A DNA stretch of 64,000 bases from Actinomadura meyerae (GTDB lineage Bacteria; Actinomycetota; Actinomycetes; Streptosporangiales; Streptosporangiaceae). Below are positions 1-7,703 of this stretch, in pieces (position 1 is the stretch's first letter; the number at the start of each line of letters is the position of its first letter). The stretch spans positions 62,001 to 126,000 of the forward strand of contig NZ_FZOR01000016.1 of NCBI RefSeq assembly GCF_900188445.1, in the 5' to 3' direction. A program made the position numbers and the translations under genes. The notes below the pieces were generated by a model. The model was not told the DNA's origin and made no database searches. It worked only from the letters and a program-made list of their open reading frames with translations.

Positions 1-443
1 CAGTGCACCAGCCACGCGCCCGCGTGCTCGTAGTTGCCCATGTGGGGCAGCGCCAGGATCACGCCGCGCCCGGCCTCGAGGTTGGTGAAGATCTTCTTCT
101 CGCCGGTGACGCGCATCCGGCCGAGGATCCGGGCCCGGTCGTACTCGGGCAGCCGGAACACCTCCAGCCAGTAGCGCAGGTAGGAGCGCAGCACCTTCTT
201 GCTGAGGACGCGGACCTCGTCGTCGACGGCGTCCTTGCCGAGGACGCGGCACAGGTTCTTCTCGAGCTGCCGCACGCCGGCCCCGTACCGGTGCCAGGTG
301 CGGTCGGCGATCGCGGCGAAGACCAGCCGCGCCGCGCTCTCGGGCATCTTGCGGACGACCGTCCAGCCCAGCGCGTAGACGGCGTCGGTCACCTCGTCGC
401 GGAGGGAGGGCGGCGCGCCGTCGCGGCGGCGGGGCGTGGTCAC
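1..443 (-). CDS. patA: Phosphatidylinositol mannoside acyltransferase (LpxL/HtrB family), 3' part beyond window
   Basis: Only the N-terminal 147 codons are present; the gene runs off the left edge. It reads from GTG at 443 and contains the H-x4-E acyltransferase motif in HMGNYEHAGAW near the cut. This family transfers an acyl chain to the mannose of phosphatidylinositol mannosides on the inner face of the membrane. The start overlaps the pgsA stop codon as GTGA, so the two are translationally coupled. In mycobacteria patA directly follows pgsA1 and precedes pimA, which supports the assignment over a generic lauroyltransferase. Confidence 0.85.
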   Translation of the reverse strand, partial: MTTPRRRDGAPPSLRDEVTDAVYALGWTVVRKMPESAARLVFAAIADRTWHRYGAGVRQLEKNLCRVLGKDAVDDEVRVLSKKVLRSYLRYWLEVFRLPEYDRARILGRMRVTGEKKIFTNLEAGRGVILALPHMGNYEHAGAWLVH

Positions 444-1102
444 GGTCGCGGCTCCGGCGTCTTCGCGGCGCCGTTCCCCTTCTTCGCACCGGCCGCGGCC
501 GGGGAGTCGTCCCTGGCCTGGACGTACACGGTGGCGAACCGCTGCCCGACGGTGACGGTGCTGAGCACGGCGAGCGCCCACAGGGCGACGGCGAGGATGA
601 ACGGGACGCCGAGGCCGTCGAACCCGGCGGCGACGAGCGCGACGATGAGGCGCTCGGCGCGCTCGGCGATGCCGACGTCGCAGGTGTAGCCGAGCCCTTC
701 GGCGCGGGCCTTGGCGTAGGACACCACGACCCCGGCGACGAGGCAGTACAGCGCGACCCCGGCGAGCGGCTCCTGGCCGTCCCGGTACAGGCCGATCATC
801 AGCCCGGCGAAGATCGCGGCGTCGGCGACGCGGTCCATGGTGGAGTCCAGGAACGCGCCGAACTTTGAGATCTTGCCGGTGACGCGGGCGACCGCGCCGT
901 CCAGCATGTCGAACAGGACGAACGCGGTGATGACCAGCGTCCCCCAGAAGAACTCCCCGCGCGGGAAGAGCACGAGCGCGCCGGCGGCCACGCCGACCGT
1001 GCCGATGACGGTGATGGCGTTGGGCGAGACTCCGGTCCGCGCGACCGCCTGCCCGATCGGGGTGAGGACGCGCCCCAGCGCGGGCCTGATCTTGTTGAGC
1101 AT
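440..1102 (-). CDS. pgsA: CDP-alcohol phosphatidyltransferase, phosphatidylinositol phosphate synthase
   Basis: 220 residues from ATG at 1102. The CDP-alcohol phosphotransferase signature D-G-x2-A-R-x8-G-x3-D-x3-D is complete (DGAVARVTG, then FGAFLDSTMDR), and several hydrophobic segments fit a polytopic membrane enzyme. In Actinobacteria the homologue joins CDP-diacylglycerol to inositol phosphate, the first step toward PIMs. Linkage to patA and a HIT protein matches the mycobacterial pgsA1 locus. The C-terminus is a charged Ala/Lys/Pro tail. A cardiolipin or PG-phosphate synthase role is less likely given this context. Confidence 0.88.
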   Translation of the reverse strand: MLNKIRPALGRVLTPIGQAVARTGVSPNAITVIGTVGVAAGALVLFPRGEFFWGTLVITAFVLFDMLDGAVARVTGKISKFGAFLDSTMDRVADAAIFAGLMIGLYRDGQEPLAGVALYCLVAGVVVSYAKARAEGLGYTCDVGIAERAERLIVALVAAGFDGLGVPFILAVALWALAVLSTVTVGQRFATVYVQARDDSPAAAGAKKGNGAAKTPEPRP

Positions 1103-1432
1103 CGCCGTCCGTTCTCGTGTCTCTCGGGGGTGCGGGCCCTGCTCCGGCCTGGGGGCGGGCCTCCGCGGCGGGCCCAATCGTAGTGCGGCCGGGGCGGCGG
1201 CGTGGTCGGCCCGGGGTTTGGGGGCCGGGCGGCCGGGACAGATGACGGTTGATTGCGGTTCCCCCCTTGTGGTCCCGGCCATCACGGGAAAGGGTGGTGG
1301 TACGGGTGTGACGTCGGTCACGCGCGATGGGACGAGGTCGGACGCCGCACTCGGACGTCGGGGCCGGGCCCGCCGGGCCGGGCCCAAGCCGCACGCGGGC
1401 CTCCGCGCGGAGACCCGTCCGAGGAGGTAGTC
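1103..1432. promoter_or_regulatory. Divergent intergenic region pgsA / fusA2-like
   Basis: A 330-base region between divergent genes with no gene I can support. On the minus strand TACGAT (1177-1182) is a possible -10 for pgsA. On the plus strand GAGGAGG (1421-1427) is the ribosome binding site for the EF-G-like gene, 5 bases before ATG 1433. No clear -35, operator or riboswitch was seen. Confidence 0.4.
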
Positions 1433-3601
1433 ATGGCGGACAAGGGAGGCCACCCGGGAGCCCCCGGCAGGGCACCGGAGGCCGGCGGGTGCGACAGGGT
1501 GCGCAACGTCGCGCTGGTCGGCCATTCGGGAGCCGGCAAGACCACGCTGGTGGAGGCGCTGCTCGCCGCGACGGGCACGCTGCAGCGGGCGGGCAAGGTC
1601 GAGGACGGCACCACGGTCAGCGACTTCGACGAGGTCGAGGTGCGCCAGCAGCGCTCGGTGAACCTGGCGCTCGCCCCGCTCATGCACGGGGACGTCAAGG
1701 TCAACCTCATCGACACGCCCGGGTACGCCGACTTCGTCGGCGACCTGCGCGCCGGGCTGCGCGCCGCCGACGCGGCGCTGTTCGTGATCTCCGCGGTGGA
1801 CGGCATCGACGGCCTCACCCGGATGCTGTGGGAGGAGTGCGCGGCGGTGCGGATGCCCCGCGCGGTCGTCATCACCAAGATCGACCAGCAGCGCGGCGAC
1901 TTCGACGACGTCGTCATGACCTGCCAGGACGTCTTCGGCGAGGGGGTCGCCCCGCTGTACTTCCCCGTGTCGGACGGGGACGGCGGGCTGAAGGGCCTGA
2001 TCGGGCTGCTGTCGCAGCGCTGCCTCGACTACTCCACCGGGCGGCGCACCGAGTGCGAGCCCGACCCCGAGTACCTGGAGCAGATCGCCGAGCAGCGCGC
2101 GTCGCTGATCGAGGGGATCATCCAGGAGAGCGAGGACGAGACCCTCATGGACCGGTACCTCTCCGGTGAGGACATCGACGTCAAGGCGCTCATCGGGGAC
2201 CTGGAGACCGCGGTCGCGCGGGGCAGCTTCCACCCCGTCCTCGCGACGTCGGTCCCGCACGGCGACCACCCCGGCCCGGTCGTCGGCATGCTGGAGCTGC
2301 TGGAGGTCGTCACCCAGGCCTTCCCGTCCCCGCTCGAGCACGGCATCCCCCCGGTCACCGCGGTGAGCGGCGGCCCGCCGAAGGAGATCTCCTGCGACCC
2401 CGAGGGCCCGCTGGTCGCCGAGGTCGTCAAGACCACCTCCGACCCGTACGTGGGGCGGATCTCGCTGGTCCGGGTGTTCTCCGGGACGCTGCGCCCCGAC
2501 TCCACGGTGCACGTGTCCGGGCACGGCATGGCCGACCGCGGGCACGAGGACCACGACGTCGACGAGCGGGTCGGCGCGCTCACGTCCCCGCTCGGCAAGA
2601 CGCAGCGCACCGTGTCGTCCTGCTCGGCGGGCGACATCTGCGCGGTGGCGAAGCTGAGCCGCGCCGAGACCGGCGACACCCTCTCCGACCCGGGCGCGCC
2701 GCTGCTGATGGCGCCCTGGTCGATGCCCGACCCGCTGCTGCCCGTGGCGATCCGCGCCAAGTCCAAGGCCGACGACGACAAGCTCAGCCAGGCGCTCGCC
2801 CGGCTCGTCGCCGAGGACCCGACGCTCCGCCTGGAGAACAACCCCGAGACGCGGCAGCTGGTGCTGTGGTGCATGGGCGAGGCCCACGCCGACGTCCTGA
2901 TCGACCGGCTGAAGACGCGGTACGGCGTCGAGGTCGACCGGGTGGAGCTGCGCGTCCCGCTGCGGGAGACGTTCGGCGCCCCGGCCAAGGGCCTCGGCCG
3001 GCACGTCAAGCAGAGCGGCGGGCACGGCCAGTACGGCATCTGCCACATCGACGTGGAGCCGCTGCCCTCCGGCGAGGGCTTCGAGTTCGTCGACAAGATC
3101 GTCGGCGGGGTGGTGCCGCGGCAGTTCATCCCCTCGGTGGAGAAGGGCGTCCGGCAGCAGATGGCGCGCGGGGTGTCGGCCGGGTACCCGCTCGTCGACA
3201 TCAAGGTCACCCTGCACGACGGCAAGGCGCACTCGGTCGACTCCTCCGACATGGCGTTCCAGGCCGCCGGGGCGCTGGCGCTGAAGGACGCGGCGGGCCG
3301 GGTGCCGGTCCTGCTGCTGGAACCGGTCGACGAGGTGGAGGTGCTGATCGCCGACGAGTACGTGGGGCCGATCATGTCCGACCTCACCTCGCGGCGCGGC
3401 CGGGTGCTCGGCTCCCAGGCGGTGCCCGGCGGCCGCACCATGATCAAGGCGGAGGTGCCGCAGCTGGAGATCGTCCGGTACGCGATCGACCTGCGGTCGA
3501 TGTCGCAGGGCACCGGCACGTTCAACCGCACGTTCCTGCGCTACGAGCCGCTCCCGACGCACCTGGCCGACAAGGTCGCCGCCGAGTCCCGCGACGACTA
3601 G
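1433..3601 (+). CDS. fusA2: Elongation factor G-like protein (EF-G2 family)
   Basis: 722 residues, start chosen at ATG 1433 because of the GAGGAGG site just upstream. The G1 motif is GHSGAGKTT rather than the GHIDAGKTT of housekeeping EF-G; G3 is DTPGYADF and G4 is TKID. The GTPase domain is followed by EF-G domains II-V in normal order and length. It matches the actinobacterial second EF-G (mycobacterial FusA2 type), whose role in translation is not well defined, and it is not linked to rpsL/rpsG/tuf. It stands alone with its own terminator. Confidence 0.88.
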   Translation: MADKGGHPGAPGRAPEAGGCDRVRNVALVGHSGAGKTTLVEALLAATGTLQRAGKVEDGTTVSDFDEVEVRQQRSVNLALAPLMHGDVKVNLIDTPGYADFVGDLRAGLRAADAALFVISAVDGIDGLTRMLWEECAAVRMPRAVVITKIDQQRGDFDDVVMTCQDVFGEGVAPLYFPVSDGDGGLKGLIGLLSQRCLDYSTGRRTECEPDPEYLEQIAEQRASLIEGIIQESEDETLMDRYLSGEDIDVKALIGDLETAVARGSFHPVLATSVPHGDHPGPVVGMLELLEVVTQAFPSPLEHGIPPVTAVSGGPPKEISCDPEGPLVAEVVKTTSDPYVGRISLVRVFSGTLRPDSTVHVSGHGMADRGHEDHDVDERVGALTSPLGKTQRTVSSCSAGDICAVAKLSRAETGDTLSDPGAPLLMAPWSMPDPLLPVAIRAKSKADDDKLSQALARLVAEDPTLRLENNPETRQLVLWCMGEAHADVLIDRLKTRYGVEVDRVELRVPLRETFGAPAKGLGRHVKQSGGHGQYGICHIDVEPLPSGEGFEFVDKIVGGVVPRQFIPSVEKGVRQQMARGVSAGYPLVDIKVTLHDGKAHSVDSSDMAFQAAGALALKDAAGRVPVLLLEPVDEVEVLIADEYVGPIMSDLTSRRGRVLGSQAVPGGRTMIKAEVPQLEIVRYAIDLRSMSQGTGTFNRTFLRYEPLPTHLADKVAAESRDD

Positions 3602-3677
3602 CCGCACTCGTCGCCGTACTCGGCCACGGCCCGGCGCCGCGGCCGGCTGCGGCGACCGGCGCCGCGCGCGTGCCGCA

Positions 3678-3706
3678 AGCCCCGCCCGGGACGGCCGGGC
3701 GGGGCT
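3678..3706 (+). terminator. Intrinsic terminator of EF-G-like gene
   Basis: A 12-bp perfect stem (AGCCCCGCCCGG / CCGGGCGGGGCT) with a 5-base GACGG loop lies 76 bases after the EF-G-like stop codon. There is no long T tract, as is common in high-GC actinomycetes. It abuts the promoter of the next gene. Confidence 0.7.
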
Positions 3707-3707
3707 C

Positions 3708-3719
3708 TAGGCTTTGCCT
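3708..3719 (+). promoter_or_regulatory. Leaderless promoter -10 (TAGGCT)
   Basis: TAGGCT (3708-3713) ends exactly 6 bases before GTG 3720. That spacing places transcription start at or next to the start codon. No ribosome binding site is visible, which supports leaderless translation. Confidence 0.6.
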
Positions 3720-4175
3720 GTGGATCTTCCTGCCCTCCGGCTGGGGCCGCGCGCGCGGCTCTGGCGGTCACTCTCGGGCGCCGCCGTCGTCGGCGCCCTC
3801 TGCTACACCAGCGCGTACGGGAGCAACGACGACTTCCCGCTCGGGCCGATGACGCAGTTCGCGTTCTCGGTGAAGAACGACGGCGGCGTGATCGGCTCCT
3901 ACTGGCTGGAGGCCGACACCGCCGCGGGTGAGCACGTGAAGCTGTCCTTCGACGCGGTCGGGACGGGCATGAAGCGCGCCGAGATCGAGGGGCAGATGCC
4001 GCGCATCGTCCGCGACCCCTCGCTGCTGCAGGGCATCGCCGACGCGCAGCGCAGGCTCCACCCCGAGCAGCCCCGCTTCACCCGGATCTACGTCGTCCGG
4101 GAGATCAGGAAGCTGGAGCACGGCAAGGTCGTGTCGACCTCGCGGCAGAACCGCGTCGTCTGGGACGTCCGGTGA
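3720..4175 (+). CDS. Hypothetical protein with one N-terminal hydrophobic segment
   Basis: 151 residues from the leaderless GTG at 3720. A basic N-terminus (LGPRARLWR) precedes a hydrophobic stretch (SGAAVVGALCYTSAY), then a polar domain of about 120 residues, so it is probably membrane anchored. I do not recognise a domain. It overlaps the HTTM gene by GTGA and so forms a two-gene operon with it, suggesting a joint role at the membrane. Confidence 0.75.
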   Translation: MDLPALRLGPRARLWRSLSGAAVVGALCYTSAYGSNDDFPLGPMTQFAFSVKNDGGVIGSYWLEADTAAGEHVKLSFDAVGTGMKRAEIEGQMPRIVRDPSLLQGIADAQRRLHPEQPRFTRIYVVREIRKLEHGKVVSTSRQNRVVWDVR

Positions 4176-5113
4176 CGGCCGCGGCGACGCCGGAAGCCCC
4201 CCGGCCCGTCCGGCCCGGCGCGGACGCGCCCGAGCCCGCCCGCAACCCGTGGGACCGCTGGTGGTTCGGGCCCGTGCCCCGCGCGCGGATCGCATGGCTG
4301 CGGGTCATCGGCTACGTGTTCCTGCCGTTCGACATGCTGCTGCTGACCGGCAGCACGCTGTCGCACGCGCGGCTGCCCGCCGACCTGTACCAGCCGGTGC
4401 TGGTCGGACGGCTGCTGCACCTGCCCGCGCCCACCCTGTGGTCGATGTACACGCTGCTGGTGGTGACGGTCGCGTCCGGGCTGGTCGCCATGACCGGGAA
4501 GGTGCTGCCCCGCGCGAGCGGCTACGTCGCCGCGTGCGGGTACCTGTGGTGGGTCACGATCAGCATGTCGTACGGCAAGGTCGACCACGACCACCTAGCC
4601 CTGATCGTTGCGCTGTTCGTGCTGCCGAGCGTCGGCCGCGCGGGCGTCGGGGACGCGCGGCGCTGCGAGGCATCGGCGTGGTCGGTACGCTGCGTCCAGA
4701 TCGGGGTGGTCGCGGCGTACTTCCTGTCCGCGTGGGCGAAGGTGCGCATCGGCGGGTTCCCGGCGTGGCCGAACGGGTCGACCGTCCAGTGGGCGCTGAG
4801 CCGGCGCGGGACGCCGATCGGCCGCGCCCTCATCGACTACTCGGTGCTGCTGAAGGCCAGCCAGTGGTTCATGTTCCTCGCCGAGGCGCTCTCCCCGGTG
4901 ATGCTGTTCCTGCGCGGCAGGCCGCTGTACGCGCTCGTGCTGTTCTTCGCCGGCTTCCACGCCGTCACCTACGCGCTGATGACGATCCACTTCCTGCCGC
5001 ACGCGATCTGGCTCGCCGCGTTCCTGCCGCTGGAGCGGCTGACGGGGCTGCTGCCCGAGCGCCTGCGCGGCCCGGAGCCCGCCGCCGGGCCGGCCTCCGG
5101 TTCCGTCGGCTGA
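4172..5113 (+). CDS. HTTM domain membrane protein (vitamin-K-dependent gamma-carboxylase-like)
   Basis: 313 residues from GTG 4172. It has multiple hydrophobic helices (for example GYVFLPFDMLLLTG, SQWFMFLAEALSPVMLF, LVLFFAGFHAVTYAL), with an invariant-looking FHAVTYALM-x-IHFLPH segment typical of the HTTM/VKGC superfamily. The eukaryotic relatives carboxylate glutamate, while the bacterial function is mostly unknown. A DCC-family thiol oxidoreductase gene faces it across a terminator, and HTTM and DCC domains are often neighbours or fused in bacteria. This supports a redox-coupled membrane reaction, which is inference. Confidence 0.8.
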   Translation: MTAAATPEAPRPVRPGADAPEPARNPWDRWWFGPVPRARIAWLRVIGYVFLPFDMLLLTGSTLSHARLPADLYQPVLVGRLLHLPAPTLWSMYTLLVVTVASGLVAMTGKVLPRASGYVAACGYLWWVTISMSYGKVDHDHLALIVALFVLPSVGRAGVGDARRCEASAWSVRCVQIGVVAAYFLSAWAKVRIGGFPAWPNGSTVQWALSRRGTPIGRALIDYSVLLKASQWFMFLAEALSPVMLFLRGRPLYALVLFFAGFHAVTYALMTIHFLPHAIWLAAFLPLERLTGLLPERLRGPEPAAGPASGSVG

Positions 5114-5123
5114 GGGAGGCGCG

Positions 5124-5151
5124 CCGGCGCCGGGTCAGGTCCCGGCGCCGG
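5124..5151. terminator. Bidirectional terminator between HTTM and DCC genes
   Basis: An 11-bp perfect stem (CCGGCGCCGGG / CCCGGCGCCGG) with a 6-base loop lies between two convergent genes. The loop TCAGGT holds the stop codon of the minus-strand DCC gene. Confidence 0.65.
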
Positions 5152-5578
5152 GACGCCGGTCGGCGGGCAGCATGCACGCCGCCGTCCCGCCCGGCATCCG
5201 GTGCCGGTTGTTCGCGACGAGCCGGTAGACGCCGTGCGCGAGCCAGCTCGCCGGCGGGACCCGCAGGAGCACACCGGGCACCCGCCACAGGCCGCCGGCG
5301 GCCGTCAGCATCCGCCCGATGGCCTCCGCTCCGCCGCTGACGCGCCCGGCCCGGTCGACCCACAGGACTTCGTACTGGGCCCGCTCCGCCGTGGTGCCGA
5401 GGGCGTCGAGGTCGGTGAACTGCCAGGCGACGACCGCCGCCCGGACGGGCACGCGCCGCTCCAGGAACCGCGCCGACGACGTGCAGAACCCGCAGTCGCC
5501 GTCGAACACCAGCACCGGCGGCTCCGGCACGCCCGCCACAGGTCCGGCCCCGCCCATCAGGCCACCGGCCCCGCCCAT
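5135..5578 (-). CDS. DCC family thiol-disulfide oxidoreductase (DUF393)
   Basis: 147 residues. The family hallmark D-x-x-C-x-x-C is present as DGDCGFC after a short Gly-rich N-terminus, and the usual C-terminal YRLVANNRHRM segment follows, so the domain is complete. Members are predicted thiol oxidoreductases with a thioredoxin-like motif. ATG 5578 overlaps the HIT stop codon as TGATG. A second in-frame ATG lies 21 bases downstream within a tandem duplication of the junction, so the exact start is uncertain. Confidence 0.82.
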   Translation of the reverse strand: MGGAGGLMGGAGPVAGVPEPPVLVFDGDCGFCTSSARFLERRVPVRAAVVAWQFTDLDALGTTAERAQYEVLWVDRAGRVSGGAEAIGRMLTAAGGLWRVPGVLLRVPPASWLAHGVYRLVANNRHRMPGGTAACMLPADRRPGAGT

Positions 5579-5585
5579 CAGGCCA
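5544..5585. repeat. 21-bp tandem duplication over the HIT/DCC stop-start junction
   Basis: The unit CCGGCCCCGCCCATCAGGCC plus A occurs twice without a mismatch (5544-5564 and 5565-5585). It duplicates the ATG/TGA junction and gives the DCC protein a repeated MGGAGGL start. Confidence 0.85.
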
Positions 5586-6204
5586 CCGGCCAGGCGTCGG
5601 CGAGCATCTGGCGGGTGTCGCGCAGCAGCTGCGGCAGCACCCGGGTCCGCCCGACCACCGGCATGAAGTTGGTGTCGCCGCCCCAGCGGGGGACGACGTG
5701 CTGGTGCAGGTGCGCGGCGATCCCGGCGCCCGCGACGAGGCCGAGGTTCATGCCGACGTTGAAGCCCTGCGCGCCGCTGGCCTTGCGCAGCGCGGCGAGG
5801 GCGCGCTGGGTGTACGTCGCCAGCTCCACGTACTCCCGCTCCTCCAGCTCCGTGTAGTCGGCGACGTGCCGGTAGGGGACGACCATCAGATGCCCGGAGT
5901 TGTACGGGTAGAGGTTCAGCACCGCGAACACCGACTCGCCGCGGGCCACGACGAGGCCCTCCTCGTCGGCCATCTTCGGGATCTCGCAGAACGGGCAGCC
6001 GTCGCCCTCGCCCGCGCCCGTCGGCTTGCCCTCGCCCTTGATGTAGGCCATCCGGTGCGGGGTCCAGAGCCGCTGGAAGTCGTCGGGCGTGCCCGCGCCG
6101 CCTCTCTCCTCCTCGAAGCGGGGCGTGCGCGCGTTCCCGGCACCGGCCCCGGGCGCGTCCTCGCGCCCCTGCTGCACCACGGACTCCTCCGGCTCTGCGG
6201 TCAA
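5578..6204 (-). CDS. HIT family hydrolase (Rv2613c-like, dinucleotide phosphorylase type)
   Basis: 208 residues. TTG 6204 is chosen as the start because AAAGGAG lies 9 bases upstream, and the longer frame has no better site. The histidine triad is HLHQHVV, and a CPFCEI zinc-type motif precedes the core, as in the mycobacterial Ap4A phosphorylase/hydrolase. The N-terminal 40 residues are acidic and probably disordered. The thrS-HIT-pgsA-patA order is conserved in actinobacteria, which suggests old linkage rather than one pathway. Confidence 0.88.
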   Translation of the reverse strand: MTAEPEESVVQQGREDAPGAGAGNARTPRFEEERGGAGTPDDFQRLWTPHRMAYIKGEGKPTGAGEGDGCPFCEIPKMADEEGLVVARGESVFAVLNLYPYNSGHLMVVPYRHVADYTELEEREYVELATYTQRALAALRKASGAQGFNVGMNLGLVAGAGIAAHLHQHVVPRWGGDTNFMPVVGRTRVLPQLLRDTRQMLADAWPVA

Positions 6205-6359
6205 GGCGGCGGTCTCCTTTTGTTCACGGCCTGACCAGCAGCATAGAGAGACGAGGGGCCGGGGCTGTAGCCGGGATGCCCTTCGGGGCACCGGTCCGCG
6301 CGTGACGTTTGCCCGCGACTCCGACACCATGGTCATCTCACCACACCACGGGAGCGATC

Positions 6360-6980
6360 ATGACCGGGCTCGACAGGCGGCAGAGCGGCGGCGGCGAGCC
6401 GAGGCCGGACCCCGGCGCCAAACCGTTCTTCCCGGGTGCGCCGGACCGCGCGACGACCGTCCCGCCGCCCGGCGTGCCGCTGCCCGCCCCGCCGCCCCCG
6501 GGTCCGGCGGGGCCCGGTCCCGGCGCGTCCGGCCCGGCGGCGTCCGGCCCGGCGGCGTCCCGGCCGGGTCAGGCACCCGCGCCTCCGGCGTCCGGGGCCA
6601 CCGCGCCGCCGATGACGCTGCACGGCTCCCCCTCCGACGTCACCGTGGCGGTGGAGGGCCGCGTCACCATCGACGACGCCGTGCTGGGGAAGATCGCCGA
6701 GCTGGCGGCGCTGGAGGTGGCCGGGGTCGCCTGCCTCGCCCCGGCGGGCGCGCGCATCGCCGTGGGCGAGGAGGAGGCCACCGTCGACGTCGCCATCGCG
6801 GTCGAGTACGGCACCGTGATCAAGGACGTCGCCGCGATGGTGCAGGGGAACGTCGCGCGGGTCGCGGGCGTGATGCTCGGCTCGCGGGTCGCGGCGGTCA
6901 ACGTGTCCGTGGCCGACGTGCGGATGCCCGCGGCGCCGGCCGGCGGCCGCGGCGGGGCGGGTCAGACGCCGCGCGCGTAG
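6360..6980 (+). CDS. Asp23/Gls24 family envelope stress protein
   Basis: 206 residues from ATG 6360, preceded by GGGAG. The first ~85 residues are Pro/Gly/Ala-rich and low-complexity. The Asp23 domain follows, with the typical VTIDDAVLGKIAEL, VDVAIAVEYG and VNVSVADVRMP segments. Asp23 proteins are small, abundant cell-envelope-associated factors of Gram-positive bacteria. The 3' end overlaps the convergent gene by 19 bases. Confidence 0.85.
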   Translation: MTGLDRRQSGGGEPRPDPGAKPFFPGAPDRATTVPPPGVPLPAPPPPGPAGPGPGASGPAASGPAASRPGQAPAPPASGATAPPMTLHGSPSDVTVAVEGRVTIDDAVLGKIAELAALEVAGVACLAPAGARIAVGEEEATVDVAIAVEYGTVIKDVAAMVQGNVARVAGVMLGSRVAAVNVSVADVRMPAAPAGGRGGAGQTPRA

Positions 6981-7573
6981 CAGCTCTGCATGCCGCCGCC
7001 GACCGAGACCGTCGTGACCTTCACCCGTTCGATGAGGTTCGCGGAGACGCCGGCGAAGTAGAAGCTGTGCGGCCGGCCCGCCTGCGCGGTCGCCTGCTGC
7101 GACTTCGGCGCCCGCCCCTTCAGCATGACCTCGGCCCGGATCAGCCCGCTGGCCGACACGGTCACGAGCACGTTCACGCCGGCGGACGTGACCCGGTAGA
7201 GGCCCGTCCCGTCGGGGCACCAGTCGGCGGCGGAGCCGCCGGAGTTCTGCTCGGGGATCGTGGGCCCGCCGCCCTGCCCGCCGGACCCGGCGCTCGGATA
7301 CGGGCTGCCGCCGCCGTTCTGCTGCGGCACCGGGTTGGTCGGCGTCGCCGACGCCCCCGGAACGCCCGGGGCACCGGCCTGCCCGGGGACGGCCGGCGCG
7401 GACGGGCTCACCGCGCCCCGCGCCCCGGCCGCGCCCTTGTCACCGTCGTCCATGAGCGGCTGGAGCAGCACGAGGACGGCCGCGACGACGAGCGCCAGCG
7501 TGCCGCCGTAGCCCGCGATCCGGCCCCAGAGCCGGGCCCGCAGGCTCCGCCGCGCCGGCCTCCTGGACTTCAT
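6962..7573 (-). CDS. Hypothetical membrane-anchored protein with Pro/Gly-rich linker
   Basis: 203 residues, start taken at ATG 7573 after GGGGAG. A basic N-terminus (MKSRRPARRSLRARLWGR) leads into one transmembrane helix (GGTLALVVAAVLVLLQPL). A roughly 80-residue Gly/Pro/Ser-rich linker follows, then a compact C-terminal domain of about 75 residues with two cysteines (DWCPDGTG and QSCYARGV) that could form a disulfide. No family recognised. The architecture implies an extracytoplasmic domain. Confidence 0.72.
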   Translation of the reverse strand: MKSRRPARRSLRARLWGRIAGYGGTLALVVAAVLVLLQPLMDDGDKGAAGARGAVSPSAPAVPGQAGAPGVPGASATPTNPVPQQNGGGSPYPSAGSGGQGGGPTIPEQNSGGSAADWCPDGTGLYRVTSAGVNVLVTVSASGLIRAEVMLKGRAPKSQQATAQAGRPHSFYFAGVSANLIERVKVTTVSVGGGMQSCYARGV

Positions 7574-7654
7574 CTCCGCCGTCTCCCCGTCGTGGCATGT
7601 GATCGAAGAGGCTACCAACTCCGGGCGGCCCGCATCCCGCCGTCGCCCGGGCCC

Positions 7655-7697
7655 GCCGGTGCCGCACCGGCCCCGGCGGGCCGGGTGCGGCACCGGC
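7655..7697 (-). terminator. thrS terminator
   Basis: A 14-bp stem (GCCGGTGCCGCACC / GGTGCGGCACCGGC) with a 15-base loop begins 7 bases downstream of the thrS stop codon on the minus strand. Confidence 0.65.
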
Positions 7698-7703
7698 CCG
7701 CGG

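Noticed and set aside
440..3607. 1055-codon minus-strand open frame covering pgsA and the EF-G-like gene
   Set aside because: Only the last 220 codons encode a recognisable protein (PgsA). The rest is antisense to the EF-G-like gene, with His/Arg/Asp-rich low-complexity translation typical of high-GC shadow frames.
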